In this document: piece by piece, positions 43,541 to 53,653 of the stretch
How positions within the stretch are numbered: the first letter of the stretch is position 1
Layout: every line of letters begins with the position of its first letter
Translations under genes and position numbers: made by a program
Notes under the pieces: model-generated
What the model was told of the DNA's origin: nothing
Seen by the model: only the letters and a program-made list of their open reading frames with translations
The model's database searches: none
NCBI RefSeq assembly: GCF_008630535.1
Contig: NZ_VWPH01000014.1
Coordinates: 1 to 64,000, forward strand
DNA: 64,000 nt
Origin: Saccharopolyspora hirsuta
Lineage (GTDB): Bacteria; Actinomycetota; Actinomycetes; Mycobacteriales; Pseudonocardiaceae
Reading direction: 5' to 3'

Positions 43541-44209
43541 GTGTCCCTCGACGTCCCAGCGCTGGCCGGAGTCGACCGGCAGACGCTACGCGAGCAGAGC
43601 CTGCACAAGCTCCGCGAAGCCATCAGCAGCGGCCAGCTCGCGCCGGGCACCCGGCTGATCGAGACCGAGCTCAGCGAAGCCCTCTCGGTGTCCCGCGGCA
43701 CGCTGCGGGAGGCCCTGCGCCACCTGGTCCAGGAGGGCCTGGTCGTCGCCGACGAACGCGGCCGCCTGCTGGTCCGCGCCCTCACCCCGGCCGAGGTCCG
43801 GGACATCTTCGCCGTCCGCGGCGCGCTGGAGTCGCTCGCCGCGGAGACGCTGTGCGCGGCACCGGACCGCGCCACCATCGTCGAGCAGCTCCGGACCGCG
43901 GTCGACCGGCTGCGCAGCCCCGACCAGCCCATGTCCGACCTGGTCGAGGCCGACCTGGCGTTCCACCGGCGGCTGTGCGAGCTCACCGGCAACGAAACGC
44001 TGGTGCAGTCCTGGCAGCACCTGTCCGGGCTGACCCGGGCGACCATCGTCCGCTCCGGGCCCGAGCAGGCCCTGCGCAACATGGACTGGCAGCGGCACAC
44101 CCCGATCGTCGAGGCCATCGAGGCCGGTGACGCCGAGCGGGCGCGCGAGGTCGTGCGCAGCCACATGCAGGAGAGCGCCGAGCGGATCGTCGCGATCCTC
44201 GCCGACTGA
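43541..44209 (+). CDS. GntR-family regulator (FCD subgroup)
   Basis: A 222-residue regulator. The winged helix has LHKLREAISSGQLAPGTRL and SVSRGTLREALRHLVQEGLV (in parts). The C-terminal FCD ligand domain has EADLAFHRRLCELTGN and RSHMQESAERI, with the metal-binding His/Asp pattern. It is divergent from the sugar operon and so is its likely repressor, released by a sugar acid or phosphate. The GTG at 43541 follows AGGAAGGCGAG. Confidence 0.9.
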   Translation: MSLDVPALAGVDRQTLREQSLHKLREAISSGQLAPGTRLIETELSEALSVSRGTLREALRHLVQEGLVVADERGRLLVRALTPAEVRDIFAVRGALESLAAETLCAAPDRATIVEQLRTAVDRLRSPDQPMSDLVEADLAFHRRLCELTGNETLVQSWQHLSGLTRATIVRSGPEQALRNMDWQRHTPIVEAIEAGDAERAREVVRSHMQESAERIVAILAD

Positions 44210-44280
44210 CCACCGGAGTCCACAAAGCACAGCCGCGTCGCGGCGCGCTGATCGGCCGCTGCGGGCTTACCCTGCAACGC

Positions 44281-45285
44281 ATGTCCTCCGAATCACCGGA
44301 CATCTGGGCGATGGCCGACCTGGCCACGCCGTTCGCGGTTCGGACCGCGGCCACCCTGCGAGTGCCCGACGTGGTCAAGGACGGCCCGCTCCCGCTCGCC
44401 GAGATCGCGCACCGCTGCCGAGCCGTGGCCGATCCGCTGGGCCGGGTGCTGCGATTCCTGGTGCACCGCGGCATGTTCACCGAACCCGAACCCGACGTCT
44501 TCGGCCCCAACGACGCCTCCAACGCGCTGCGCAGCGACCTGGTCGACGGGCCGTGCGCCTGGCTGGACCTCGACGGCGCGGTCGGCCGCGCCGACCTCGC
44601 GTTCGTCGAGCTCGTCGAGCAGGTGCGGGGCCACCACCCGGCGTACCCGGCCGCGTTCGGCCGGTCCTTCTGGGAGGACCTGGCGCACAACCCGCAGCTC
44701 TCGGACTCCTTCGACACGCTGATGGAGACCAAGACCCAGGGGATCGCCCCGCTGGTCGCCTCCGCGCACGACTGGTCCCGCTACGCCCGGATCGCCGACG
44801 TCGGCGGCGGCAAGGGCGTGCTGATCGCCGAGATCCTCCGGCAGCACCCGCAGCCGCGCGGCGTGCTGGTCGACCTGGTCGGCCCGGCCCGCAACGCCAC
44901 CGCCTACCTGCAGGAACAGGGCGTGCTGGAGCGCGCCGAGGTGGTGGCGGCGAGCTTCTTCGAGCCGCTGCCGGTCCGCGCCGACGCGGTGGTCATCTGC
45001 GACGTCCTCGGCGACTGGGACGACGAGGACGCGGCCCAGATCCTGCGGCACTGCGGCCAGGCGCTGGAACCCGACGGCCGGGTGCTGATCGTCGAGCTGC
45101 TGCCCGACAGCGACCGGATGGCCACCTTCACCGAGATGGACCTGCGGATGATGGTCTACGTCGGCGGCCGGATGCGCGACCTCGACCGCACCCAGCAGGT
45201 CGCGGCCGCGGGCGGGTTGTCCGTCGAGGACTTCACCCCGCTGGACAACGGCTACGCCATCATCGAGTGCCGCTGCGAGCGCTAG
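44281..45285 (+). CDS. SAM-dependent O-methyltransferase (COMT-like)
   Basis: A 334-residue methyltransferase with an N-terminal helical dimerisation/winged-helix region (TLRVPDVVKDGPLPLAEIA) and a Rossmann domain from about 170 with IADVGGGKGVLIAEIL for SAM. ALEPDGRVLIVELLPD and GGLSVEDFTPLDNGYAIIEC are typical of the polyketide/plant O-methyltransferase family. No biosynthetic cluster is adjacent. It overlaps the convergent MOSC gene by 26 bases. Confidence 0.85.
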   Translation: MSSESPDIWAMADLATPFAVRTAATLRVPDVVKDGPLPLAEIAHRCRAVADPLGRVLRFLVHRGMFTEPEPDVFGPNDASNALRSDLVDGPCAWLDLDGAVGRADLAFVELVEQVRGHHPAYPAAFGRSFWEDLAHNPQLSDSFDTLMETKTQGIAPLVASAHDWSRYARIADVGGGKGVLIAEILRQHPQPRGVLVDLVGPARNATAYLQEQGVLERAEVVAASFFEPLPVRADAVVICDVLGDWDDEDAAQILRHCGQALEPDGRVLIVELLPDSDRMATFTEMDLRMMVYVGGRMRDLDRTQQVAAAGGLSVEDFTPLDNGYAIIECRCER

Positions 45286-45913
45286 CCACCTTGGCGGCGA
45301 CCGACTCGCGCCACTTCTCCGGCAGATCCGCCAGCCCGCGCTCGACGTGCTCGGCCAGCTCCGGGGCCCGGTTCATCGACACCGCGAACACCTCGGCAAC
45401 CTGCACGCCGTGCTCTGGCCGGGAGAGCACCTCGACGGTGTCGCCCGCCGTGATCTCGCCCGGCTCCTCCACCGCCAGGTACGCGCCGGTCCGGCCGTGC
45501 TCGGTGAACTGCTTCACCAGCGACTGCACGTCCCAGAACCCGGCGAACACCCGGCACGGGGTGCGCGGTCCGGTCACCCGGAGCACCGCCCCGCCGATGC
45601 GCCAGCGCTCACCGATCACCGCCGAACTGCTGTCGACGTCGACCAGCGTGAGGTTCTCCCCCGCGTTGCCCGGCACCAGCTCCCGGCCCAGCACCTGCGA
45701 CCAGTGCCCGAGCTCCTCGCGGTCGAAGGCGTAGGCCGCCTGGTACCACGCGCCGTGGTGCTTGCGGTCGCACACCGTGTCCCCGCGCACCCCGGTCGGC
45801 TCGAACCGCACCGGACGCGCCACCGGCTGCTTGTCGATACCGCTGCGGCCGACCCGCCCGGTCCACTCCCCGGTCCGCACCACCGCAACGTTCACCGACT
45901 GGACGATCCCCAT
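45260..45913 (-). CDS. MOSC-domain protein (YiiM-like)
   Basis: A 217-residue protein whose core GDTVCDRKHHGAWYQAAYAFDRE and GNAGENLTLVDVD (in parts), with the Cys in GPRTPCRVFAGFWD, match the MOSC domain of molybdenum-cofactor sulfurases and YiiM. YiiM-type proteins reduce N-hydroxylated compounds with the bound cofactor. The C-terminal helical tail (LAEHVERGLADLPEKW) fits YiiM. It stands alone. Confidence 0.87.
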   Translation of the reverse strand: MGIVQSVNVAVVRTGEWTGRVGRSGIDKQPVARPVRFEPTGVRGDTVCDRKHHGAWYQAAYAFDREELGHWSQVLGRELVPGNAGENLTLVDVDSSSAVIGERWRIGGAVLRVTGPRTPCRVFAGFWDVQSLVKQFTEHGRTGAYLAVEEPGEITAGDTVEVLSRPEHGVQVAEVFAVSMNRAPELAEHVERGLADLPEKWRESVAAKVASARSGTR

Positions 45914-46300
45914 GCCCTGAACCTACGTGGCGCCCGGCGCGCAGCACCAACCGATATCCACATGCGGAGACGCCGAACACGTCGCCGCTCCGGATGCACC
46001 CGCTGTCGCAGCCACGCGCTGGCCTGCCGCAGGGCTTCGCGAGCTTCCCCGGCCATCCGATCCACAGTGGACTGATCAGGCCACCGGGACCGCTCGGCGA
46101 TCACCACCTCGACCTTGGCCGGGTGGTTGTCGTCGGAACCCCTCGCCCGGCGATCACGTTCCGGCACCGCGCCCGCGCCCGGGGCACCCGCGGCTCGACA
46201 CCGCGCACACCGCAGCGGGTGATCCGGCACTCTTTCAACGGCATTCCTCCTCCCTCTTCGGCATAACGGAATTGAGGCGCTGATCCGAAGGGCAACAACC
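45914..46300. other. 387-base stretch without a confirmed gene
   Basis: The minus strand holds an open frame from a GTG near 46160 running into the MOSC start (to 45892). Its first 50 codons look coding (KVEVVIAERSRW, EAREALRQASAWLRQR, good GC3), but the end is basic and of random look, and there is no ribosome-binding site. It may be a degraded gene. A GCACTC/CGGCAT-rich leader precedes the GNAT gene at 46301. Nothing else is seen. Confidence 0.3.
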
Positions 46301-46930
46301 ATGCAGACCACCACGCGCAAGGACCTCGTGCTCCGCACCGCCAGCGGCGAAGACACCGCGACCCTCGCCGAGCTGCTCGGCACCGCCTACCGCGACGAAC
46401 CCCGCATGGCCGCGCTGCTGCCCGATCAGGCGCACCGGGAAGCCCGGCTGCGCAAGCTGTTCTCCCTCCTGCTCGACCACGACCACCCCACCCACCGCAC
46501 CGAGATCGCGGTGCTGCGCGGACAGCCGCGGGCCGCGGCGGTGTGGGACCAGCCCGGCGGTCAGACGCCCGCGCTCGGCCGCCGCATCGCCCACCTGCCC
46601 GCGCTGCTCTCGCTGTTCCGCTGGCACCTCCGCGACACCGTGCGGGCGATCGAGGCGTTCAACGCCACCGACAGCCACCGCCCGGACGAACCGCACTGGC
46701 ACCTGTTCGCCCTCGGCACCGCGCCGCAAGCGCGCGGCGGCGGGCTCGCCCGCGCGCTGCTGGAATCCGGGCTCGCCCGAGCCGACGCCCACGACACACC
46801 CGTGTACCTGGAAACCACCACGCACGCCGGAGTCGCCCACTTCGAGCGGTTCGGCTTCCGGGTGATCCACGAGTTCCCGGTCGCCGGTGGCCTGACCGTC
46901 TACGGCATGTGGCGGCCCGCCCGCCCCTGA
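46301..46930 (+). CDS. GNAT-family N-acetyltransferase
   Basis: A 209-residue acetyltransferase. The acetyl-CoA loop is LGTAPQARGGGLARALLESGL (Q/R-x-x-G-x-G/A pattern, given in part), followed by TPVYLETTTHAGVAHFERFGFRV, the usual last strands. The first half is a substrate-specific region with no recognisable pattern. Such single GNAT genes often act on antibiotics or small amines; the substrate is unknown. Confidence 0.87.
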   Translation: MQTTTRKDLVLRTASGEDTATLAELLGTAYRDEPRMAALLPDQAHREARLRKLFSLLLDHDHPTHRTEIAVLRGQPRAAAVWDQPGGQTPALGRRIAHLPALLSLFRWHLRDTVRAIEAFNATDSHRPDEPHWHLFALGTAPQARGGGLARALLESGLARADAHDTPVYLETTTHAGVAHFERFGFRVIHEFPVAGGLTVYGMWRPARP

Positions 46931-46934
46931 CCCG

Positions 46935-47495
46935 TCAGGGGCGCAGCCCGGTCACCAGGTCCGCCGGGGCGAACCGGACCGGGAATGGTCGTTGCGGTTC
47001 GAACAGCTCGTCCCCGACGACCCGCGCCACCCGCTGGTAGTCGCTGCCGCCGACCAGCTCCCACGCCGTCACCGACGGCACCTCCAGGTCCGGGTCGACC
47101 AGCCAGAAGTGCTGGCTGCCCAACCTGGCGTGGGCGGCCTTGCGCAGGCTGATGTCGTTCAGCCTGCTGCTCGGCGACGCGACCTCGACCGCCAGCACCG
47201 GCGCGGCCTGCAGGTTCTTCAACGTCAGGTCGCCGTAGCGCGCGACGACGAGGTCCGGCCGCAGCTCGGTGTACAGGTCCTGCCGCACCGCGAACGGCGC
47301 GGCGAGCACCCGGTACTCGGGCGGGCTCGCCCGGTGCAGCCGAACCAGCAGAGCGCCCAGCGCCTCCTGGTGCGGCCACCCCGGCGCCGGGCTCACCAGC
47401 AGCTCGCCGTCGACGAGCTCGTACCGGCGCCCGTCCTCCGGGAACGCCTCCAGGTCCTGGACCGTGAACCGACGGCCACCAAGATCGATCGACAT
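46935..47495 (-). CDS. Uma2 family protein (PD-(D/E)XK fold, copy 2)
   Basis: A 186-residue Uma2 protein: FTVQDLEAFPEDGRRYELVDGELLVSP (in parts), ELRPDLVVARY with the catalytic Asp, VLAVEVASPSSRLND and HFWLVDPDLEVPSVTAWEL. It is paralogous to the copy at 29459-30019. ATG 47495 has a GGAGGGAG site at 7 bases. It is convergent with the GNAT gene, with 4 bases between stops, and a small hairpin (ACCCCG/CGGGGT, 47521-47537) lies in its leader. Confidence 0.87.
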   Translation of the reverse strand: MSIDLGGRRFTVQDLEAFPEDGRRYELVDGELLVSPAPGWPHQEALGALLVRLHRASPPEYRVLAAPFAVRQDLYTELRPDLVVARYGDLTLKNLQAAPVLAVEVASPSSRLNDISLRKAAHARLGSQHFWLVDPDLEVPSVTAWELVGGSDYQRVARVVGDELFEPQRPFPVRFAPADLVTGLRP

Positions 47496-47628
47496 CGCGT
47501 GCTCCCTCCGCTCGTGCACCACCCCGGTTCTCGGGGTCCCGCATATAAAGAGGAGCGAAGGCGCCGAACAGATACAGCAACGGCCGATGATCACCTGAAC
47601 GAGTCGAAAACCCCCACCACCAACGAGA

Positions 47629-47665
47629 AGTGGGCGGGAACCCGACGCCTGGGTTCCCGCCCACT
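47629..47665. terminator. 15-bp hairpin downstream of isocitrate lyase
   Basis: AGTGGGCGGGAACCC at 47629-47643 pairs perfectly with 47651-47665 over a seven-base loop. It lies about 90 bases past the aceA stop on the minus strand and before the Uma2 gene, and is the likely end of the aceA transcript. The rest of 47496-47754 is non-coding. Confidence 0.65.
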
Positions 47666-47754
47666 CGCACCATCGCGATATTTCCGACACCCCGCCACAG
47701 GGCCGCTGGTGCGTCTCGGGTGGCCGGCGCGGGGCCGACCACGGTCTCAACCGG

Positions 47755-49068
<1,314 letters not shown>

Positions 49069-49186
49069 CTTGTTCCCCTTCCGGGCTCTCCTGCGGCCTG
49101 TTGGGAACCAGTTTTGCCCCAGGTCCAGCGAAACACGACCAGATTTCCTTGGTAATTTTCTTGATTTTTCTGCTAGCATCAACGCC
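49069..49186. promoter_or_regulatory. Divergent aceA/ramB promoter region
   Basis: This 118-base spacer is the most AT-rich stretch of the area (TTTCTTGATTTTTCTGC). A TAGCAT box ends 7 bases before the ramB ATG, and no Shine-Dalgarno precedes it, which fits a leaderless ramB transcript. GTTTTGC near 49111 and CGAAACA near 49128 partly recall RamB half sites (AACTTTGCAAA type) but are not full matches. Confidence 0.5.
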
Positions 49187-50653
49187 ATGACGGAGTTCGC
49201 CAGCGAAGAAGACCGCAGTTTTTCGACGGAACACGACCTTCTGGTGTTCGGTCAGCGGCTGCGCCACTTGCGCCGCGCCGCCGGGCTCACCCTCGTGGAG
49301 CTGGGTGAGCGGGTCGGTCGCGCCCCGTCGCAGCTGTCGCTGCTGGAGAACGGCCACCGCGAGCCGAAGCTGTCGCTGCTGCGCGGGCTGGCCGATGCGC
49401 TGGGCACCTCCGTCGACGAACTGCTGTCCAAGAAGCCGCCGAACCGGCGCGCCGAGCTGGAGATCGCCGTGGAGAAGGCGCAGCTCGACCCGATCTACCA
49501 GCGGCTGGGCGTGCCCCCGCTGAAGGTCGGCAAGCGGGTGCCCACCGAGGCGCTGGAGCACGTGCTCGCCCTCTACGAGGAGCTCAAGCGCCGGGAGACC
49601 AAGCAGGTCGCCACCCCGGAGGAGGCCCGCAAGGCCAACGCCGAGCTGCGCCAGATGATGCGCGAGCACGGCAACTACTTCCCGGAGATCGAGAAGGCGG
49701 CCGCGGACATCCTGGACAAGGTCGGCTACCACGGCGGTCCGCTGTCGGAGGGCCAGATCCAGGCGATCGCCACCCACCTCGGCTTCGGCCTGCGGTTCGT
49801 CACCGACCTGCCGCGCTCGGTCCGCTCGGTCACCGACCTGAAGAACCGCCGGATCTTCCTGCGCCGCGAATCGCTGGGCATGCACAGCCCGCGCACCATC
49901 CTGCTGCAGACCCTCGGCCACCTCACCCTCGGCCACAGCCAGCCCCGCGACTTCGCGGACTTCCTGCGGCAGCGCGTCGAGGCGAACTACTTCGCCGCGG
50001 CGGTGCTGGTCCCCGAGCAGACCGCGGTGCCGTTCCTGCAGGCCGCCAAGGCCGAGCGCGACATCGCGGTGGAGGACATGCGGGACGTCTTCTCGGTGTC
50101 CTACGAGATGGCCGCGCACCGCTTCACCAACCTGGCCACCCAGTACCTGGACCTGGTCTGCCACTTCGTGCGCAACGACGAGACCGGCATCATCTACAAG
50201 GCCTACGAGAACGACGGCCTGGTCTTCCCGACCGACCCGACCGGCGCGATCGAGGGGCAGCGGATGTGCCGGTACTGGTCCGGGCGCCAGGTCTTCGCCT
50301 CCCCCGACCGGTACTCGACCTACTACCAGTACACCGACAAGCCGGGGGCGACCCACTGGTGCGTCGCGCACGTCGACCCCAGCCGCGGCCGGGACTTCGC
50401 GATCACCCTCGGCGTCCCCTACGCAGAGTCCCGCTGGTTCCGCGGGCGGGACACCAACAACCACTCGAAGTCCAAGTGCCCCAACGGCGAGTGCTGCCAG
50501 CGCCCGCCGGCGGACCTGGCCAACCGCTGGGAAGGCATGGTGTGGCCATCGGCGCGAGCCCACTCGCACGTCCTCGCCGCGCTCCCCGCGGACACCTTCC
50601 CCGGTGTCGACGAAGCCGACGTCTACGCATTCGTGGAGTCCCACCAGAGCTGA
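49187..50653 (+). CDS. ramB: RamB-type regulator of acetate metabolism (XRE + IrrE-like)
   Basis: A 488-residue regulator. An XRE-type helix-turn-helix is at about residues 18-78 ([36 protein letters not shown], in parts). An IrrE-like domain follows, with [30 protein letters not shown]; its HEXXH is degenerate (LGHLTLGH). A C-terminal short-chain fatty-acyl regulator domain has [10 protein letters not shown] (Cys cluster) near residue 440. This is the architecture of RamB, which controls glyoxylate and acetate genes in corynebacteria and mycobacteria. Its divergence from aceA supports that role. Confidence 0.9.
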   Translation: MTEFASEEDRSFSTEHDLLVFGQRLRHLRRAAGLTLVELGERVGRAPSQLSLLENGHREPKLSLLRGLADALGTSVDELLSKKPPNRRAELEIAVEKAQLDPIYQRLGVPPLKVGKRVPTEALEHVLALYEELKRRETKQVATPEEARKANAELRQMMREHGNYFPEIEKAAADILDKVGYHGGPLSEGQIQAIATHLGFGLRFVTDLPRSVRSVTDLKNRRIFLRRESLGMHSPRTILLQTLGHLTLGHSQPRDFADFLRQRVEANYFAAAVLVPEQTAVPFLQAAKAERDIAVEDMRDVFSVSYEMAAHRFTNLATQYLDLVCHFVRNDETGIIYKAYENDGLVFPTDPTGAIEGQRMCRYWSGRQVFASPDRYSTYYQYTDKPGATHWCVAHVDPSRGRDFAITLGVPYAESRWFRGRDTNNHSKSKCPNGECCQRPPADLANRWEGMVWPSARAHSHVLAALPADTFPGVDEADVYAFVESHQS

Positions 50654-50827
50654 TCAGGACGCGGTTCGGCGATAACCTCGGCCGTTCGCCGAACCCCAGC
50701 GCCGTCGGCGACAGCGGCCCGGCCGCTGGAACGATCTTCGCGCGCAACGCCGGAACAATGTCCGGACCTGCGAGAACCCCGCCATAGCAAGAGTCCTCGG
50801 ACGTTCCGAGCACTGGCGAACAGGCTG

Positions 50828-51310
50828 GTGGAGCTCGGTGCCGTGACCGACGCTCCAGCCGCAGCGGCGCTGGCGGAGCTCAGCGCTCCGGCAGATTCCG
50901 ACGAGGAGCGCAGCACGTCCGAACTGGTCCAGGTTCTCGGCGGCCTCGGCTTGGGCGTGCTGCTGTCCGCGCGCGCGGACCTGATCCTGGACCGCTTCGA
51001 CAGCAGCGATGCCGTGAAGGCCGCTGCGGCCGACGAGTTCGTCGACGGCGCAGTCAGGTACCTGGGCGAAACCGCGATTCGCGCCTGGCCCGCCCGCTGG
51101 AGCTACCAGCACTCGGACGTTCCCTCCCTCTACGCGAACGTCCCGCTGATCCGCTCCAACACCCCGCAGGGATTCGAGGAGGTCAACGCACCCCTCTGGG
51201 TCCTCCAGCTCCTCGCCGAAGAACGCGAACCCGGCAGCGCGGCCTTCAACATGGGCGTGGTGGAGGACGCAGCCGACCGCTACCGCAAGGCGCTCGAAGC
51301 ACGCACCTGA
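50828..51310 (+). CDS. Hypothetical protein, unrecognised
   Basis: A reading of up to 160 residues, acidic, with no signal peptide. It contains helical segments (LVQVLGGLGLGVLLSARADLIL, in parts) and SYQHSDVPSLYANVPLIRSNTPQGFEEVNAP. The open frame continues upstream of the GTG (LANRLVELGAVTDAP reads like the same protein), so the true start may be missing or the 5' end damaged. No homology recognised. The 174 bases before it hold nothing else. Confidence 0.55.
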   Translation: MELGAVTDAPAAAALAELSAPADSDEERSTSELVQVLGGLGLGVLLSARADLILDRFDSSDAVKAAAADEFVDGAVRYLGETAIRAWPARWSYQHSDVPSLYANVPLIRSNTPQGFEEVNAPLWVLQLLAEEREPGSAAFNMGVVEDAADRYRKALEART

Positions 51311-51519
51311 TCACAGCACCGTCGACCGCGAAGGACATCCGGCGGACATGCGGGGCGCTTGTCACCAGACCTGCGTCGCGGAACAACGCGAACCTCGCAC
51401 CCCGACACCGGGTTTGACGAACACGGGTCCAACCTGCGCCGCGCCCGGCATGATTGGGGAGAACTGACCGTGGCCGAGCGTCCTCCTCGGCCCGTCATCC
51501 ACTTCCCGCCGCAGGCCGT

Positions 51520-52116
51520 TCAGCCGGCTGCACCCCGCAGGAACACCTCGACCGCCCGCGAAAGCTGCTCCCGGCTGGCCGCACTCCCCGGCTCAGGTGC
51601 GTTCAGCGATCTGCTGCCGATTACCCGGTCGAAGACCAATCCCTCGCACAGGCTGACCAGATCAGCGCCAGCTGCAGCCGGATCGGGCACTTGCAGGGAC
51701 GCCATCAGGCCCGCCGCCAGCTGCTCGGAGAAGGCCGCCCGCGCCAACGGCTCGTGCAGTTCAGCGGTCGCGGTCACCTCCGCGACCAGTGCGTACCTCG
51801 CGATGGTGTCGTTGCGCCGCTCCCCCAGCATGCGGTCCAGGTGTACCGCGATCCGATCGGCCGCAGCGCGAACGTCCGGCGATGGCGCGAAGTCCGAACC
51901 GGCGAAGGCGTCGAAGTCCTCCCTGGCCCGCACCGCCAACCGCTTCACCGCAGCTTCAAGCAGCGCTCGGCGGGTGCGCACGTAGTACGACGTCGAGCCG
52001 CGCGGCAGCCCCAACCTCGCATCGACGGCCAAGTGCGTCAGCGCCCGAACTCCCTGCTCGGCGACGAGTTCGATCGCGGCGTCGGCGATGCGCGTGCGGC
52101 GGTCTTGCTCACACAT
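51520..52116 (-). CDS. TetR-family transcriptional regulator
   Basis: A 198-residue repressor. The N-terminal helix-turn-helix has RIADAAIELVAEQGVRALTH and LGLPRGSTSYYVRTRRAL (in parts); the rest is the all-helical ligand domain. A GGGAGG site precedes the ATG at 52116. It is divergent from the ZapE-like gene with a large palindrome between, so it very likely represses both. The ligand is unknown. The 209 bases after the preceding gene hold no other feature. Confidence 0.92.
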   Translation of the reverse strand: MCEQDRRTRIADAAIELVAEQGVRALTHLAVDARLGLPRGSTSYYVRTRRALLEAAVKRLAVRAREDFDAFAGSDFAPSPDVRAAADRIAVHLDRMLGERRNDTIARYALVAEVTATAELHEPLARAAFSEQLAAGLMASLQVPDPAAAGADLVSLCEGLVFDRVIGSRSLNAPEPGSAASREQLSRAVEVFLRGAAG

Positions 52117-52143
52117 GACTCGACCTCCCCAATGCCGCCGATA

Positions 52144-52176
52144 CTCTACATCCATAGAGGCTCTATGGATGTAGAG
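52144..52176. promoter_or_regulatory. 33-bp perfect palindromic TetR operator
   Basis: CTCTACATCCATAGAG at 52144-52159 is mirrored exactly at 52161-52176 around one central G. It lies in the 67-base space between the TetR gene and the ZapE-like gene and overlaps the latter's AGGAGG site. Each 16-base arm contains its own CTCTA-type inner dyad, so two repressor dimers could bind. Confidence 0.85.
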
Positions 52177-52183
52177 GAGGACG

Positions 52184-53194
52184 GTGCTCAACCGAACCAG
52201 CTCACCCGGCGAGCTGCGCGAACGCTTCGATCTGGCGGCCTCGCAACAAGGTTTCGAACTCGACGCCGAGCAGCAGCGGGTGGCCGACAAGCTCGCCGAA
52301 CTGGGCACCGCGCTGCCCAAGCGCTTCCGCCGACCGAGCGGGGTGTACCTGCACGGTGCGGTCGGGCGCGGCAAGAGCTTCCTGATGAACGCCTTCTTCG
52401 CCGGAGCTCCCGTCCCGGGCAAGCTGCGCGTGCACTTCCACGACTTCTTCAACCAGCTGCACCGGACCATCGCGCAGCACCGGTCGTCGGCGAACGCCGT
52501 GGACGCCGCATTCGCCGAACTGCTCGGCGGCCTGCAGCTGCTGTGCTTCGACGAGTTCCACGTGCACGACCCGGGCGACGCGAGGCTGGTCATCAAGCTG
52601 CTGCACGCCGTGCACACCCGCCGCATCGCGCTCGTGGCCACGTCGAACTACCGGCCCGCCGACCTGCTGCCCAATCCGCTGTTCCACGAGCTGTTCCGGC
52701 CCGCGATCGAATTCATCGAGGCGCACTGGGACGTGGTCGAACTCCCCGACGGTCCGGACTACCGGCGCACCGGCCGACGCAGCGGCTCCGGCTTCGCGAG
52801 CGGCACCTGGTCGAGGTCGCCACCGGCCGGGTTCGAATCCCCCACCGCAGCCGAACGCACCGCGCTCCCGGTGAACGGCCGGACGCTGCGCGCTTCAGCC
52901 GTGCGAGACGGGTTGGTGTGGTTCGACTTCGAGGATCTGTGCGCGACGGCCACCTCGGCGCAGGACTACCTCGCGGTCGCCGAGCGGTTCAGCACGTGGG
53001 TGATCACCGGCGTACCGCAGCTGACCGACCGTGATGCCGAGACGCAGCAGCGCTTCGCCAACCTCGTGGACGTGCTGTGCGACAAGGACGCGACCCTGCA
53101 CGTGGTGGCCGAGCACGACATCGCAAGGACGTTGACCGAGGGGCGCGACACCGACCGGACCGCCAGCCGCCTGGCCCTCCTCGAATCCACCTGA
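52184..53194 (+). CDS. zapE: ZapE/AFG1-type AAA+ ATPase
   Basis: A 336-residue ATPase of the AFG1/ZapE family, which in proteobacteria modulates the FtsZ ring and in mitochondria aids protein quality control. Walker A GAVGRGKS is at residues 58-65 and Walker B LLCFDEFHVHDP follows; RIALVATSNYRPADL is sensor 1. The GTG start sits a few bases after AGGAGG inside the operator palindrome, so repression would block both transcription and translation start. Control of this gene type by a TetR repressor is unusual in my experience. Confidence 0.88.
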   Translation: MLNRTSSPGELRERFDLAASQQGFELDAEQQRVADKLAELGTALPKRFRRPSGVYLHGAVGRGKSFLMNAFFAGAPVPGKLRVHFHDFFNQLHRTIAQHRSSANAVDAAFAELLGGLQLLCFDEFHVHDPGDARLVIKLLHAVHTRRIALVATSNYRPADLLPNPLFHELFRPAIEFIEAHWDVVELPDGPDYRRTGRRSGSGFASGTWSRSPPAGFESPTAAERTALPVNGRTLRASAVRDGLVWFDFEDLCATATSAQDYLAVAERFSTWVITGVPQLTDRDAETQQRFANLVDVLCDKDATLHVVAEHDIARTLTEGRDTDRTASRLALLEST

Positions 53195-53260
53195 AACCCG
53201 GCAGCGCGGCCCCGCACCTGCTGCGATGCGGGGCCTGCACCGCTGATCAGCGGACCGCCA

Positions 53261-53431
53261 TCATCCGAGGACGGTGATCTCCAGCTTCCGAAGCGGGTCG
53301 ATGGCGCTGTCGGTCGTGGCGACAGTGCCATCGACGACGTCGTGGACGGCGTCGGCGAGGGCGGCTCCCCCACCCAGCAAGCCGAATCCCGCTGCAGTCA
53401 GCATCGCGAGCACGAACGAACGCAAGCGCAT
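53261..53431 (-). CDS. Small secreted peptide (56 residues)
   Basis: An ATG at 53431, 10 bases after a CGGAG site, opens a short protein: basic MRLRSF, hydrophobic VLAMLTAAGFGLLGGGAALA, a likely signal-peptidase site after ALA-DA, then a mature part of about 30 residues that is mildly acidic (DAVHDVVDGTVATTDSAIDP, PLRKLEITVLG). The codons are GC-rich in third position. Short exported peptides with this plan exist in many actinomycetes. Function unknown. Confidence 0.55.
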   Translation of the reverse strand: MRLRSFVLAMLTAAGFGLLGGGAALADAVHDVVDGTVATTDSAIDPLRKLEITVLG

Positions 53432-53608
53432 TGCTCAGTCTCCGTTCCGGGGTCGAGGTGTGCGCATCGAGTCTGGGGCGCAGCGCCACCGTGCGCCCGC
53501 GAACGCACCCTTCTGGTCCGGTTCCTCACTCGCCCGCATGATCGGCGACCGCGAAATCACCGACGGTGGAACGCCTTTCGAAGCGCGAACCCCGGCCGGA
53601 AACACCGA

Positions 53609-53640
53609 GTGCCTCCCTCCCCGGGCGGGGAAGGAGGCAC
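53609..53640. terminator. Hairpin at the end of lepA
   Basis: GTGCCTCCCTCCCCG at 53609-53623 pairs with 53626-53640 with one mismatch and a two-base loop, 13 bases past the lepA stop on the minus strand. It is a probable terminator. The remaining bases 53432-53608 hold no gene. Confidence 0.7.
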
Positions 53641-53653
53641 CGGTGCGCGGGCG

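Noticed and set aside
45892-46383. Minus-strand 163-codon reading upstream of the MOSC gene
   Set aside because: Part of it looks coding, but it overlaps the MOSC start and the GNAT gene, lacks a ribosome-binding site, and ends in random-looking basic sequence. It is reported only as a possible degraded gene.
52830-52850. tRNA T-arm-like GGGTTCGAATCCC
   Set aside because: It lies inside the zapE reading frame. No acceptor stem, D-arm or anticodon arm is found at the right distances.
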